From positions 2,976,001 through 3,040,000 of the forward strand of contig CAMGYJ010000003.1 of the NCBI GenBank assembly GCA_946122785.1: DNA of 64,000 nucleotides, written 5' to 3'. A model generated the notes under the pieces. The model did not search any database, was not told the DNA's origin, and saw nothing but the letters and a program-made list of their open reading frames with translations. The translations under genes were made by a program, and so were the position numbers. This document shows positions 1 through 12,451 of this stretch, one piece after another (position 1 is the stretch's first letter; each line of letters starts with the position of its first letter). Source of the DNA: Linum tenue. Lineage: Eukaryota; Streptophyta; Magnoliopsida; Malpighiales; Linaceae.

Positions 1-934
1 TAACCGTTGTATTCATTTATTTTACGGAAACCGAGTTACGTACATAACGCGGTTAAGACGCAACTTTCTGAAATTAACCCCAATAATATTGGAAGTTATT
101 CGAAAACTTTCGACAATACTGCTCCGGATAAACTCTTATATAGGAAAAAAAATAAAGAATAACATTTATTAACTCGAGAATGTAGACTTATAGATTATCT
201 ATTCTTGGTTTCCTCTAACACCATGTCTTGTGTGGTCACCTTTATTGAATTGGTTGACCAATACAAAAAAAAAAACCCTATTCAATTGGATCACATATCA
301 AAGATTCAAAAGTGATATGCCATTCAAAGCATGAAGAGATGCACCTATCAATATTTATGATCGGCACAATAATAATATGTGATGGATACATGCATGAACA
401 TATCATGAAACTTGGAAAAATGGAAATCAGATGGGAACTCAAATGAAATCGACACGGTTGGACCATTACCTAATCATAGAGTCATAATTACATGTTAATA
501 ATATGTCTATCTTCCCTTCCCAAAGTCAAAAGTTTGAAATCTAGGTGTCCATTAGTGCTTCTAGCTATAGACTACCATAGCTACAATATTATTTACTAAC
601 ACGACTTTTCAAACGAAATCCTACTCATATGAGTTCGAAATTTATATACATATGAATGTCATGTGTATAATAAATTGGATCGTTGGATGCAAACATTGTT
701 AGTCATAGTGGTCGGAAATTAAAGATTGACAAAGACACAGATTTACATGGTATTCTTAAATGTTCAGGACTAATCTACGGGAGAGTCTTCAAAACTCTCC
801 GAGCTACTGTTGCGATTACTTAACCGTCTGGGAATACAATTACAGAACATATATATGTGACAAACCTGTTGATGTGACTTGAATCGGACTATCAGCCGCT
901 ACGACTGGTAGTCGGGGGTCTCGCATGGAGAAGT
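1..934. other. Intergenic flank, no gene recognised
   Basis: AT-rich sequence left of the Athila element. Only short chance ORFs are present and none resembles a known protein. I searched it for the missing last exon of the RRP15-like pseudogene, which lies just beyond the other end of the Athila element, and did not find it. Confidence 0.6.
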
Positions 935-2365
935 TGATAGACCGTTAATTACACATGTTTTCACCCCTATTCTTGAGCCGTTTGAGATTTTGATTCTCGT
1001 ATTTTAGGCCGATTTCACGCTAGGTTGTGCTTGTTTGTGATATTTCAGGTCCTAGTAAGTGAATGAAGGTTTAGGAGCGAGTTCGGGGTCGATTGGACGA
1101 AGATCGGGCGTGAGGCAAGCCGCTGAGGAAGCCACACGGGCACACACAAACCCCACACGGCCGTGCAAGTGACCAATGTGGCCGTGTGGGATTGTGCGAG
1201 CCTTCACACGGGCACAAATAAATTCCACACGGCCGTGTGAAGGAGCAATGTGGCAGTGCGGAATTCTACGAGAGCAAACACTGGCAGGGCTGAATTTCCA
1301 CACGGCCGTGTGACTCTGGCCGTGTGGGAAGCCTGAAGTTCGACTTATCGAGACGCGGCGTTTTGAAAGCCACACGGTCAACTGGGTATGCCACACGGCC
1401 GTGTGGCCTACCCGTGTGATCGGGATTTTCAGGTTTTTACCCAATTTCGGGCCACAAGTGAGGGAAGGGATTTTCTGAAGCAAAAAACAGAGTTTTAGAG
1501 AGAGAAAGAGCGAAGAACAAACCCTAGGAGCTATTTGGAGTGGATTTCTCACCATTGAAGCCCAGATTGCGTCCCCAGGAGTGAAGATTGACATCCCAGA
1601 GCAGATTTTCCTCATCTTTATGAGTATGACTACTCTGATTTCTGTTTTCCTCTCTCTCTCTCTCTCTCTATGGAGTAGAACCTTTCTCTCACTTGGGTAT
1701 GAAGAACCCTAGTTCCATGTGTTAGGGATTTGATTGTAATGACTTGGGATGATTATACTGTTTGGTTTTAATCGAATGATGCATGATTCATTGAATTGAT
1801 GGAAGTCTGATCAGCTTTTCTTGATTTCTGCTGCAACCTGAGATAGATAGAATCTGATTAGGTTGTTAGAGCTACATCATTCGGTAGTAGGAAATTGGCT
1901 ATACGAGAGTTAGTCAGTTTACTGCTTTGTACTGGAATCCAATTCCAGTAGTGGAGTTCTGTGTTCATAGCCTCAGCTTTCTATTCCGGTGAAGACTAGT
2001 CGTCTGCCGGGTAGTTAGACTGAGAGGGCTTGGTCAGTTTAAGAGATTCCAAGCTACTGTCGGATCTTCCGCAGTTTAATCAACAGTAAATCAACCCAGC
2101 GTAATTACAATTGAAACCTAACTAAGGAGCTAGGGGGACTCATTTTCCAAGTGACTCTTCCCTGCTTTAGAAAGCCGAACCATTTCCTGCTTTTTACTGC
2201 TTTTACTTTGAAAAACAATCACTCGACTTAGTTGGATAGATAATAGATAATCACGGAGTAGGCAGTAGATCTAGACCCCGAGTTGATAATAGAACTTGCC
2301 TGTTACTGCATTCCCGGACTGCGATTACACTTGGTCGCAGTTTGGTGTTGTGTTTTGGCGTGTCA
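935..2365 (+). repeat. 5' LTR of Athila-like element
   Basis: Direct repeat of 12452-13805, starting TGATAGACCG and ending GGCGTGTCA. At 1431 bp it is 77 bp longer than the 3' LTR. The extra length lies near 1150-1230, where a segment containing the ACACGGCC motif is present twice; the 3' LTR has it once. A (CT)n tract lies near 1650-1668. Scattered substitutions between the LTRs mark an old insertion. Confidence 0.93.
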
Positions 2366-2371
2366 AGTTTT

Positions 2372-2389
2372 TGGCGCCGTTGCCGGGGA
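2372..2389 (+). other. Primer-binding site (PBS)
   Basis: TGGCGCCGTTGCCGGGGA lies 6 nt after the 5' LTR. It starts with TGG, the complement of a tRNA CCA end. This sequence type is standard for Athila and related gypsy elements; I recall tRNA-Asp as the usual assignment but have not aligned it. Confidence 0.8.
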
Positions 2390-2510
2390 ACCTCTAGGTT
2401 ATTGGGGAAACATGAAAATTTGTTACTCTAGCTTTTTCTTTACTGCATTGTTTTCTCTTCCACCTGTGTGCCTTCACAGGTTGCTTTTGCTGGTTGTGTG
2501 CAGGTAGTGC

Positions 2511-4060
2511 ATGACCCGTAGCCAGTCAGGAGACTACTACCATTAGACCAGGAGCTTGAACGGACCTGCAGGAACTTCAAGCGGGCTATAAAGGCGCGAC
2601 TGGCTGCGGAGGAGGCGCTAGCACAGCTGCAGATCACTGACAAGAGGAGATGGCTGATCCACCGAACCATGATGTGATCAATCCAGAGGAGCAGACCATG
2701 GGATCCTACTGGACCGCTAGAGCTGCGGACATGAGGTCACCCATTCAACATCCTCAAGTCCCAGCCAACAATTTTGAGGTGAGCACCTCAGTAATCACCA
2801 TGCTGCGCGGTTCAGTGGTGTTCCGTGGTAAGGAGGGGGAGTGCCCCCGATCGCATCTGAGACGATTCCATGAGCTGATCGATGGAATCAAGATAAATGG
2901 GGTCCCAGCCGATGCCATCCAGCTGAGGTACTTCCCATTTACTCTGGAGGGGCAGGCAAAGGAGTGGCTAGACACTCGACCTCCAGGCTCTATCACCACG
3001 TTCGCCAACCTGGCGGACAAGTTCCTCACCAGCTACCATCCTCCATCCAAGACGGCTGACCTGCAGAAGCAAATTACCCATTTTGCTCAGGATGAGGACA
3101 AGCAGCTGATTGACTCGGTTTGTGGCGGGAACATGCTGACCAAAACACCGCCACAGCTGAATCAACTCTTTGAGGAGATGGTAGAGAACGGGTATGATTG
3201 GGAAACTGCCAGGAGACCGAGACGAGCACCAGGACGGGGTGTGCATGCTGTGGGCACCCAGTCATCTGATTTGGTGCAGGTGGTATCGAAGCTGGTTTCA
3301 GCTATCGATCGCTCTAGATTGATTGTAGGTACAGGACAGCCGCAGGCGATGCACTGCCAGTGGTGTGAGAGCTCCCATCACACCGTAGAGGACTGTCAGG
3401 CGATGAGGGAATCGTCTACTCCATAGGAGCAGGTGGACTTCATCAGTAATGCCAGACGCTTCGACCCCTACAACAACACTTATAACGAGGGGTGGCGCCA
3501 GCATCCTAACTTTTCTTGGGTTGGGGCAAATCCCAGACCACCAGCTCCCCAGGGACAACCCGGCTTCCAGAGGCCTCCTCACCAGCCCAGACAAGGGCAA
3601 TTTTAGCGCCGCAGCAGCCCCTCTACCCGCCCAGTCAGGGGCCAGTTCCACCCCAGTCACATGTGCGACCATTTCATCAGACAGGGGCAGCACCTGCAGC
3701 CCCAGTACCGGTTGACCCGATGGCGGAATTGAGAGATTTGGTGGGTTCTCTGGCCACCTCCAGTGCAAACAAGTTCAAGAACATCGAGCAGTTCATGGAG
3801 AAAGCTTTAGGTAAATTCTTGGAGCTAGAAGCTGGTCAGAGAAACACACAGGCTGTGCTGTGGGATATACAGACTCAGCTTGGGAGTGTTGCCCAGGCTG
3901 TAGCTCAGAGGACTCCTGGTACTCTACCTGGTCAGACCATCCCACGCCCGCAGGACCCGAATGCCAACTGCAGTGCCATCACAACCAGGAGTGGAAAGGT
4001 AACTGCCGATCCACCTGTTCGGGCAGAGGAGAGAGAGAGAGCCCTGCTTCAGCACTTCCA
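2511..4060 (+). pseudogene. Athila gag, broken by stops and frameshifts
   Basis: This is the capsid/nucleocapsid gene of the element, whose product would form the virus-like particle. The likely original start is ATG 2511; coding similarity then passes through more than one frame before the open stretch 2650-3423. That stretch holds the retrotransposon gag domain, with the signatures LRYFPFTLEGQAKEWL and SFTTF-like ITTFANLADKFL. An amber codon at 3424-3426 is followed in the same frame by gag-like sequence (YNNTYNEGW, HPNFSW) up to a second TAG at 3604-3606. Similarity then continues one frame over, with KFKNIEQFMEKALGKF and AITTRSGK, before moving again to the pol frame near 4020-4060. No single full-length protein can be made. 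Confidence 0.85.
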
Positions 4061-7000
4061 GCTAATCATGAAGAAATGGAGAAGGAGGTTGAGGTGCCTG
4101 CTCCTAAACCGCAACCAGTGGTGAAGGAGTATGTACCACAGTTTTCCTTTCCTACTCGGTTGCACAAGGACCGACTGGAGACTGAGTTTGCCAAATTCAT
4201 GGCAATGCTGAAGCAGGTAAACATAAGCATGCCCTTCGTGGAGGCATTATCGAAGATGCCCAAGTATGCCAAGTTCATGAAGGATCTCCTCACCAACAAG
4301 AGGAAGCTTGGGGAGCTGTCAACGGTGATGCTCAACGAGGAGTGTTCTGCCATCCTGCAGAACAAACTACCAGAGAAGCGGAAAGACCCAGGGAGTTTCA
4401 CTATCCCTTGCCTGATTGGTAGTTTGCATGTAGGGATGTCCTTGGAGGATTTAGGCGCTAGCATAAATGTCATGCCATATAAACTGTTTAAAAAGCTAGG
4501 CCTAGGTGAACCCAGTGATACTAGGATGAGCATTCAACTTGCTGATAGATCCATTGTGCATCCTAGGGGTATAGCAGAGGACTTGATAGTCGCAGTAGGG
4601 CCATTTTCATATCCTGATGATTTTGTGATTTTGGACATAAATGAGGATGTTGATGTGCCATTGATACTGGGTAGACCTTTTCTCGCCACCGCCAAGGCGC
4701 TCATTGATGTGAATGATGGAAAACTGATTTTACGAGCTAGGGGTGAACAAATCACCTTTCCTGTTTCTGATAATATGAAACACCCCCAGCTCCATAATGA
4801 TTTAGACTACTGTGACGTTGTTGCTGATTTTGAAACCGCACTCGCCATCATGAGTGCGGGTACTGATGATTTCCTTGAGAGCTGTCTTTTGCTAGGGGAA
4901 CAGGCATCACAGGATGTGCAGCTGGAGGAGCAGCTTGCGGAGCTGGACGAGGCTGAGATCGAGGGGCGAGAGATACCATTCAAGCCGATCCCTATCTCGC
5001 CCCGGGTTGCTACATCATTGGAGGAGCCGCCGGAGTTGGAGCTTAAGCCCCTCCCATCTCACCTGGAGTATGCATTTCTCCGAGAGGGGAATAAGCTCCC
5101 GGTTATTATTAGCTCAGATCTGACACCCGAGCAGAAGAGCAGGCTGGTGGCTCTGCTACAGAAGTATGCCCGGGCCATGGCATGGAAGATCACAGACATC
5201 AGAGGCATTAGCCCATCCTTCTGCTCCCACAGAATTCTGATGGAGGATGAGATTAAGCCAGTCAGGCAGCCACAGCGGAGATTGTCTCCTAACTTGGAGG
5301 CAGTGGTCCGGGCAGAGATTGTGAAGCTCATGGATGCAGGGATCATCTTTGCTATATATGATAGCAAGTGGGTCAGCCCCACTCAGGTGGTCCCGAAGAA
5401 AGGCGGGATGACTGTGGTCCCGAATGAGAAGAAGGAGTTGATCCCGATGCGGACCGTGACCGGCTGGAGAGTCTGCATCGATTACCGGCGCCTGAACGAC
5501 GCCACCAGAAAAGATCATTTTCCCCTACCTTTCATTGATCAGATGCTGGAAAGGTTGGTTGGCCATGAGTTTTATTGCTTCCTGGATGGCATGTCTGGTT
5601 ACTTCCAGATTCCTATTGCACCGGAGGATCAAGTGAAGACCACATTCACTTGCCCCTTCGGTACCTTTGCTTACCGGAGGATTGCATTTGGGCTGTGTAA
5701 TGCACCGGCAACCTTCCAGAGATGCATGCTGGCGATCTTCGACCGACTGGTTAGAGAGATCATGGAAGTCTTCATGGATGATTTCTCGGTATATGGAGAC
5801 TCCTTCACTCACTGTCTCCATAACCTGGAACTCGTTCTGAAGAGGTGCGAGGAGACTAATCTGGCACTCAGCTGGGAGAAGTGCCATTTTATGGTTCGTG
5901 AGGGTATTGTGCTTGGGCACAAGATCTCCAAGCAGGGGATTGAGGTGGATCGCGCGAAGATTGAGACGATCAGTGAGCTACCTCCTCCTATTTTTGTGGA
6001 GGGGATTCGCAGCTTTCTGGGTCATGCAGGGTTCTACCGGCGCTTCATCAAAGATTTCTCGAAGATTGCCCTGCCTTTGACCAAGCTACTGGAGAAGGAT
6101 GCACCATTCAAGTTCACTCCCGAGTGCACAGCTGCATTTGAGACTCTGAAGGAGAAGCTTACCCATGCACCTATCATGGTGACTCCTGACTGGTCTCTTC
6201 CTTTTGAGCTGATGTGCGATGCGAGTGACTATGCAGTCGGAGCAGTTCTGGGTCAGAGATGCGAGAAGCACTTCCAGCTCATCTACTATGCGTCGAAGAC
6301 CTTGAACGATGCACAGGAGAATTACACCACCACAGAGAAGGAGCTCCTCACTGTGGTGTATGCAATTGACAAGTTCCGGCCATATCTGGTGCTCTCCCAT
6401 GTGGTGGTCTACACAGATCACTCGACGATTTGCTACTTGATGAGCAAGGCTGATGCAAAGCCTCGGCTCAGCCGCTGGATCCTGCTTCTGCAGGAATTCG
6501 ACATAGAGATCCGGGACAAGAAAGGAGCCGAGAATGTTGCTGCAGATCATCTCTCACGGTTGGAAGCCCCTCCGGTGGAGAACTTCGTGGAAGAGATCGA
6601 CGACTCCTTCCCGGGTGAGCGATTGCTGGCGATGACACTGGTGGACAGCGTGGCCCCTTGGTATTCTGACTTTGCCAATTATCTGGTGGGCAAGCAGTTA
6701 CCCAAGGGGATGGCTACTCATGCAAAGCGCAAGTTCTTCTCCGATCTGAAGCACTACTTCTGGGAGGATCCTTACCTCTTCAGAATCGGAGCAGATGGCG
6801 TGATCCGGTGCTGTGTCATGGAGCACGAGATGGGAGACATCCTGTCTCAATGCCACGAGGGACCTACTGGAGGTCATCATGGAGGAAACCGCACGGCGCG
6901 GAAGGTGCTACAGTCGGGCTTCTATTGGCCCTCGCTCTTCAAGGATGCAGACACCTTCGCACGACAGTGCGACCGCTGCCAAAGGTCAGGTAACATTTCT

Positions 7001-7935
7001 TCCCGGGATGAGATGCCCCAACATATCTCTGTTATTTGTGAAATTTTTGATGTTTGGGGTATCGATTTCATGGGCCCATTCCCTCCATCTTTTGGCAATC
7101 TGTACATATTGGTTGCAGTGGACTAAGTCTCGAGGTGGGCAGAAGCTCAAGCCATGCCCACCAATGATGCACGACGGGTCTGCTCATTTCTGAAGCAGCT
7201 GTTCTCCCGGTTCGGGACACCTCGCACCATTATTAGTGATAGAGTAACCCATTTTCAAGGGCAATTCACTAAACTCCTCTCTCGCTATGGCGTTAAGCAT
7301 CAGGTGTCGGTGGCCTACCATCCCCAGTCAAATGGGCAGGCGAGCTGACGAACCGGGAGCTAAAACGAATAATTGAAAAGACGGTGGATCAGTCCCGCAA
7401 GGATTGGTCCACCAAGCTCGATGATGCTCTCTGGGCGTATAGGACTGCCTATAAAAATCCGATTGGCACTTCTCCCTATAGGCTTGTCTATGGGAAGGCG
7501 TGCCATTTGCGGGTAGAGCTAGAGCACAAGGCCTTATAGGCCATTAAGCTGCTAAACCTGGATTTGAGTGTTGCAGGTACAGAACGTAAGTTGCAGCTGC
7601 TGGAGTTGGAGGAGTGGCGTCACCACGCCTACGAGAACACTCTGCTCTACAAAGAGCGCACCAAGCGTCTCCACGATGCGCGGTTGAGGGGCCCAAAGGA
7701 GTTTCAGGTAGGTGATCGTGTTCTGCTCTTCAATGCACGCCTGAAACTCTTTCCGGACAAGCTCCGTTCGAGGTGGTCGGGACCCTTCACGGTCACCCAA
7801 GTTTTCCCGCACGGTGCGGTGGAGATCAGCAATGCTCAAACCGAGCCATTCAAGGTGAATGGCCACCTCCTAAAGTTGTATTTGGGAGGTGCTGTCGAGC
7901 GCGCAGAGCTGCTGATCAAGCTCGAGGACCCTTAG
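4060..7935 (+). pseudogene. Athila pol: protease, RT, RNase H, integrase (broken)
   Basis: Reading in frame 2, an aspartic protease lies near 4410-4720 (LEDLGASINVMP, then ILGRPFL). The reverse transcriptase lies near 5270-5930 (FLDGMSGYFQIPIAPEDQ, FGLCNAPATFQRCM, catalytic FMDD at about 5775). RNase H lies near 6190-6560 (CDASDYAVGAVL, TDHSTICYL). The integrase zinc finger is near 6840-6990 (H-H-C-C ending CDRCQRSG) and its core starts near 7030 (WGIDFMGPFP). A TAA at 7124-7126 replaces the Tyr expected in VDY-V, and the frame then continues. A 1-base loss near 7340 moves the rest to frame 1, where TAG at 7537-7539 is a third block. The C-terminal integrase part ([18 protein letters not shown]) ends at the TAG at 7933-7935. 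Confidence 0.9.
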
Positions 7936-9239
7936 TTCCTCTACTGGCGTCCAGCTAAAAGAGGGTAAAGAAGCGCTTGTGGGGAGGCAACCCCACCGAG
8001 GTTTGCATTTTCTTACTTTTTTCCTTTTGTTTTTTGTGTTTTTTGAGTCTTGAGGTGTTGTTCCAGAGTCGAATATCGTTTTTTAGGGAAAACAGGTTGA
8101 ATTCGAGGCTCCAACAGTTCACACGGCCAGGCCTGATGCTCACACGGCCGTGTGGATTTTACCCCTTGGCCGTGTGAGCTCTCGGCAAATTTCACACGGC
8201 CGAATGTGCAATTGGCACGGCCGTGTGGCTTGCCTCGGCCTGGCCGTGTGGCCGACACAGGCATCTCATTTGCTCACACGGCCGTGTGGACTTAACCCCT
8301 TGGTCGTGTGAGCTCTCGGCAAATTCCACACGGCCAAATGTGCATTTCGCACGGCCGTATGGAAAATCCTCGGCCTGCCCGTGTCGGCCGACACGGGCAC
8401 GTGTGCACCTCACACGGCCGTGTCAGCCTGCCCGTGTGGCCGAGCCACGGGCTATATATTCGGCCAACACGGCCGAGTGGTCAGAAAATTCAAAACCACT
8501 CGCCGGAAACCTCTCCCCCTCGCCGGAAAACCGCGCCTTTTCACTCTCCTTGGCGATTTTCGACCATTTTTTGTCGGTTTTCTCCAAATCCAACACCACA
8601 CCCAACCTTCCCACACCATTATCGGCCTATCCCTCGTTTTTGAGGTGATTTGGCTTGATTTTGAGCCGCCGGAGGCGATTTCCGGCGAGACTCCGGCGAG
8701 GCTCCGACGAGCACTTCCGGGCACTTTTTCAGCTTTTCGTCGCTTCCATCGCCTTCCCCTCATCATCCCCTACACCTCTACTTGAGTCTCCAGGTTTGAT
8801 TTTGCCCTTAACTATGTTAATTGTGGAGAATTGGGTGTTAGGGTGCATGTTTAGAGAACCTCATTGAATCTTGTGATTTTTGTGCAATTGATTGAGGGGA
8901 ATGCATGGATTGTGTTTGAATTGTGTTGGGCAATGTCCCCCTTGATTGTTTGAGCCCTTGTGTGCAAGAATTTTGCCAATTTCATGCTTAACTTAATAGT
9001 GGACACAAGGTGTTCGATGAAATGCCTGTTTTCGTACCATTTTTTGGGGGTCGGTTGGGACCCTTAATGATGTGCTTTGAAGGTGTGTTTGCTATGGATG
9101 TGAACCTTGAGTTGCCTACTTTTTCATGGATGTGCACTCCCACTCAGATTAGGCTGTTTTCTGTTCTTAAGTGTGGGGGTGTGGTTAACATTTTTCTTGG
9201 CTCTCTTGGTTCCACTTTGGGTTGTTCTTTTGCAAGACG
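7936..9239 (+). other. Athila spacer between pol and the env-position ORF
   Basis: This non-coding spacer holds the CGGCCG palindrome array described separately (8119-8478), followed by a CGCC-rich stretch near 8500-8720 and then AT-richer sequence. The 13-mer TTAAGTGTGGGGG occurs at 9167-9179, about 60 nt before the third ORF, and matches the polypurine tract at the 3' LTR. Short ORFs over the array are repeat artefacts. Confidence 0.7.
8119..8478. repeat. Array of CACACGGCCGTGTG palindromes
   Basis: About ten full or half copies of the palindrome CACACGGCCGTGTG are spaced some 20-35 nt apart. Part of the array is a roughly 135-bp tandem duplication (copies starting near 8139 and 8274). The same motif is clustered in both LTRs, near 1130-1430 and 12646-12870. 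It could form cruciform or hairpin structures or bind a dimeric protein; the sequence alone does not say which. Confidence 0.85.
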
Positions 9240-10603
9240 ATGACGAAGACCAACCTCAGGCACCTGTTTATTCAAGATTTGAGAAGGGGGCCCCACCAGG
9301 ATCGTTTTAAGAGCATCCTGGCCTGCAAATTTGGGCAGCATCATTGCTGGTCCAAGCGAGAGTTGGAGAAGCTGAACTGCTACGAGCACTTCTCCGCCAT
9401 AGTCACCAACCGCCCCTAGCGCCGCCTCCTCTGCATTCGCGAGAAGGTCTACCACGAGCTCGTGCTTGAGTTCTACACGACCTTCAAGCATGCAGACACG
9501 GATGATTGGAAGGACGGAGAAGCCGTCCAGTTCAGGCTCGACGGTGCACCCCGATCCATGAGCTACCAGGAGCTGGCGACCGCCCTCGGCCTCGGCCTGG
9601 TCGATGACAGGGACTACATCACCGAGCTTCTCGAGCCAGAGGGGGTGAACTTCCAGACGCAGTACACCCGCCTCGCTCGGCCAGGCCAGCATCCCTTCTC
9701 GGCGGGGAAGACGAAGGCCAGCACATCGCAGCTCGACAACCGCATCCTCCACCACCTGCTGGCCAAGTCTTACACTCCGGCCTCGGACAGTGCCAGCGCC
9801 ATCACCCGGCGAGCCATGTACCTCATTCAGTCTATGCGCCAGAGGGATCATCCTCTCCACTTGGGTTCGGTGGTGGCGAGGACCTTCGACAAGAGTGCTT
9901 CCGAGCTGAAGAAACTCCACTGCACCCCCCTCATCACCCGCCTGGCAGCCTACTTCGAGATATCCCTGCAGGGGTGCACAGAGCAGGGAGACACCAGTGC
10001 CTTTGGCGAGTTGACCATCAGTAAAATGCACCTGCTTCGGGAAGAGCGAGGTGTTAAGTGGATCGAGGGTTTTCCTCAACCTCAGATCCCATAGGAGGCC
10101 CAGCCGGAGGTTCCCGAGGGTGCGACTGATGAGGATGTGGAGCCCGAGGAGGTGGATGAGGCTGCTGCCCCCCGCCCCACCACCTTCGAGTACGGGTGTG
10201 GCAGCTCCGCTTTCCCCGGGCAGGACTACTTCACCCACCAGTTCGAGCATCTGCGTCTCCAGAACCAGCAGATCCTTGACCAGCAGCTCCAGTTCCAGCA
10301 GCAGTATGCGGCTCACCAGGCTGAGTACCAGCACAGGATGGCTGCTTATGATGAGCGCCAGTACATGATGGCGACCCAGCAGGGGGTGATTCTGGCTCAT
10401 ATCGAGCAAGAGAAGGCTCGATCTAGGCGCATGCAGGATGTTCAGCAGCACCTGCTCCAGCTGCTGCCGGGCGAGCAGCCAGTCTGGAGGACTCCCTGGG
10501 AGGACTCTCCACTTCCACCTCCCCAGCTGATGGTGATGATGGAGCTGATGGTGATGACGCCTTCATGGACGACATCGACCTGGATAACCTTGGCGACGAG
10601 TAG
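9240..10603 (+). pseudogene. Athila third ORF (env-position protein), broken
   Basis: This ORF lies between pol and the 3' LTR, where Athila elements carry an env-like or ORF-1-type protein of uncertain function. From ATG 9240 the frame is coding-like but is stopped by TAG at 9417-9419 and TAG at 10092-10094, and reads on in the same frame after each. The middle part has the block VQFRLDGAPRSMSYQELA followed by a helical region; a Gln-rich coiled-coil-like segment (LQNQQILDQQLQFQQQY) follows near 10255-10320. A frameshift near 10475 leads to a very acidic end (DDIDLDNLGDE) that stops at 10601-10603. I see no clear signal peptide or membrane anchor, so an envelope role is not supported here. 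A 435-codon open frame on the opposite strand is read as a shadow. Confidence 0.8.
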
Positions 10604-12434
10604 GCTGTACTCGTTGCCCATCTCAGTGTGTTTTTCATTTTCGACTTTGGTGTGTTTGCTCCATGTGTGAGGAGCTTGAACTTAGTGTCGTTTGTTTTTG
10701 TTTTTCTTTTGTGAATTGTTTATTTTGTGGCCGTCTGGGCTACTTATCCCTAACGCACAGTGTGCTAGTGTGTTCTTGATGTTCGATTCATGCAGAACTG
10801 TCCATCTTCCCGTTTGTTTCTCGCTGACTGGTCCATTTCTAGTCTCCCCAGCAGTATTTCAATCCGGTAACATCGTTCCCCTTATCTCTCCTTCTACTCC
10901 ATTGAGGGCAATGTCGTGCTTAAGTGTGGGGGGGTGCTTTGTATCGGTTGGAATCTATTTTTGTGTGCTTGGAGCCTAGTCCGCTGTCCGAATCTTACGA
11001 TTTGAGGGCTCCAAGTACTGCTGTTTGATCATATTGGCACTGTGTTTTGATTGATGAATTGAATGGTTTTCGGATTGATGCATGACAGCTTGATTGTGAC
11101 TAGGACAACCTATGATGAGGACTGAGACGTGCAGTAGAATTATGTAGGGGTTCAGTTTTTCAACTGTTTGCTTACCAACTGTGACTTGGATGAATCACTT
11201 GTTCTTGACAGTTGTTTATGCATATAGTTCAGGGAATCAGAATGTGAGATAGAACATATAGGTATCCATGTGAGATTTGAGCCTGCTCGTTTCTTTCTTG
11301 TGCGATAGATCCCTCTTCCATGATGTGTAGCATTCACGTTGTCACTAGCTAAGATGATGGGGGCATAGGATTAGCCCACGACCAAATTGACTGTCCTGAT
11401 GTGTCATACCCCCCTAGTCAGTCCCTTTGAGCCGTATGTTATCCTTTCTTTTGGTCTACAATGAAAAATCACCCTTTTGCATCTTTTAGAAGGTTCCACG
11501 GAGTGGTATTTACATGTTCTCTGCTGTTTCTGCTAAATTTAATGTGAGTGTTGGAGGTAGTGCTTAAAAGTTGGGCATGTGTTTGAAATATGTGCAGAAG
11601 TGGTGGCTCTCTTAAGAAATGAAAAGAAAATGAAAGAAAAACAAAGAAAAATTGAAAGCAAAAGAGAGCCACTACCAAAAATCTGAATAATGCCCATTAA
11701 GTAGTGTTTCTTAGCAGTCTGGCTTGGAAATGCTGACATTTATACCTCCTTCGCTCTTGTGCTCTTGAGATATTGAGTAATGCAGAATGGCAGAAAGGAA
11801 ATACTGGTTTGTTTGATTGTGATTGTGTGGGTTTGGAAATGTGGAACCTGGTGCTATGAATACTTCCACCACCTAAAAGGACTTTTCCCCATGTCCAAGA
11901 CCCTAGACAGTCATTTGAACCTATCTCTAAGACCTCCTGATTAGTTAGTGGTGACACCCCATATGTGAACTCTAGCATTTAGAGGCTGCCATCATGGTGA
12001 AGAGATGTTAGGGATTGAGAGAAATAGCATGCGCATTTTTCGCATCAAATTGTCCTGACCCCACTGGTCGAGAGTGAGTGATTCATTTTCATATTCTATA
12101 TACTCTTGTACCCCGGTGAGGACCTAGATTGCTCGGTCTCTATTCTGATGTCTTGAGTTGGATGCATGAGGTGACTGTTTTGAGTAAGTGGTTGAGTCAA
12201 GTCTAGGTTGGTTGGTGAACAGAAGGGAGACTCTTCCTTTACTCGATTTTGCTGCACTCGAATGTCCTTTGTGGTGGTTGTCCAGGTTGCTATTGAAGTT
12301 GTTCATGTGTTGATGTTTGAAAACCAGTACGATTCACGTGTTCTCTGCCTTTATGACTTGTCCCCCATGTTGGTTGATTGAAATATGTGAGCTTACCTTG
12401 TGTCTGACTTGGTTTGCTTGGGGACAGCAAACGG
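10604..12434 (+). other. Athila 3' non-coding region
   Basis: No gene is seen in this 1.8 kb between the third ORF and the polypurine tract. A second copy of TTAAGTGTGGGGG lies at 10920-10932. Long 3' untranslated regions are usual for this branch. Confidence 0.7.
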
Positions 12435-12451
12435 TTAAGTGTGGGGGAGTT
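12435..12451 (+). other. Polypurine tract of Athila-like element
   Basis: TTAAGTGTGGGGGAGTT lies directly before the TGATAG start of the 3' LTR, in the position of the plus-strand DNA primer. Confidence 0.85.

Noticed and set aside
1052..1615. 187-codon minus ORF in the 5' LTR
   Set aside because: It covers the LTR palindrome cluster, and the matching 3' LTR frame is broken in different places.
8192..8785. Several overlapping ORFs of 100-141 aa on both strands
   Set aside because: They are produced by the palindromic CGGCCG array; both strands give similar repetitive peptides, so they are not genes.
9144..10451. 435-codon open frame on the minus strand
   Set aside because: It lies antisense to the Athila third ORF, which has family-like content in spite of its stops. 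The antisense protein has leucine/valine-rich composition typical of a shadow of GC-rich sense codons and no domain.
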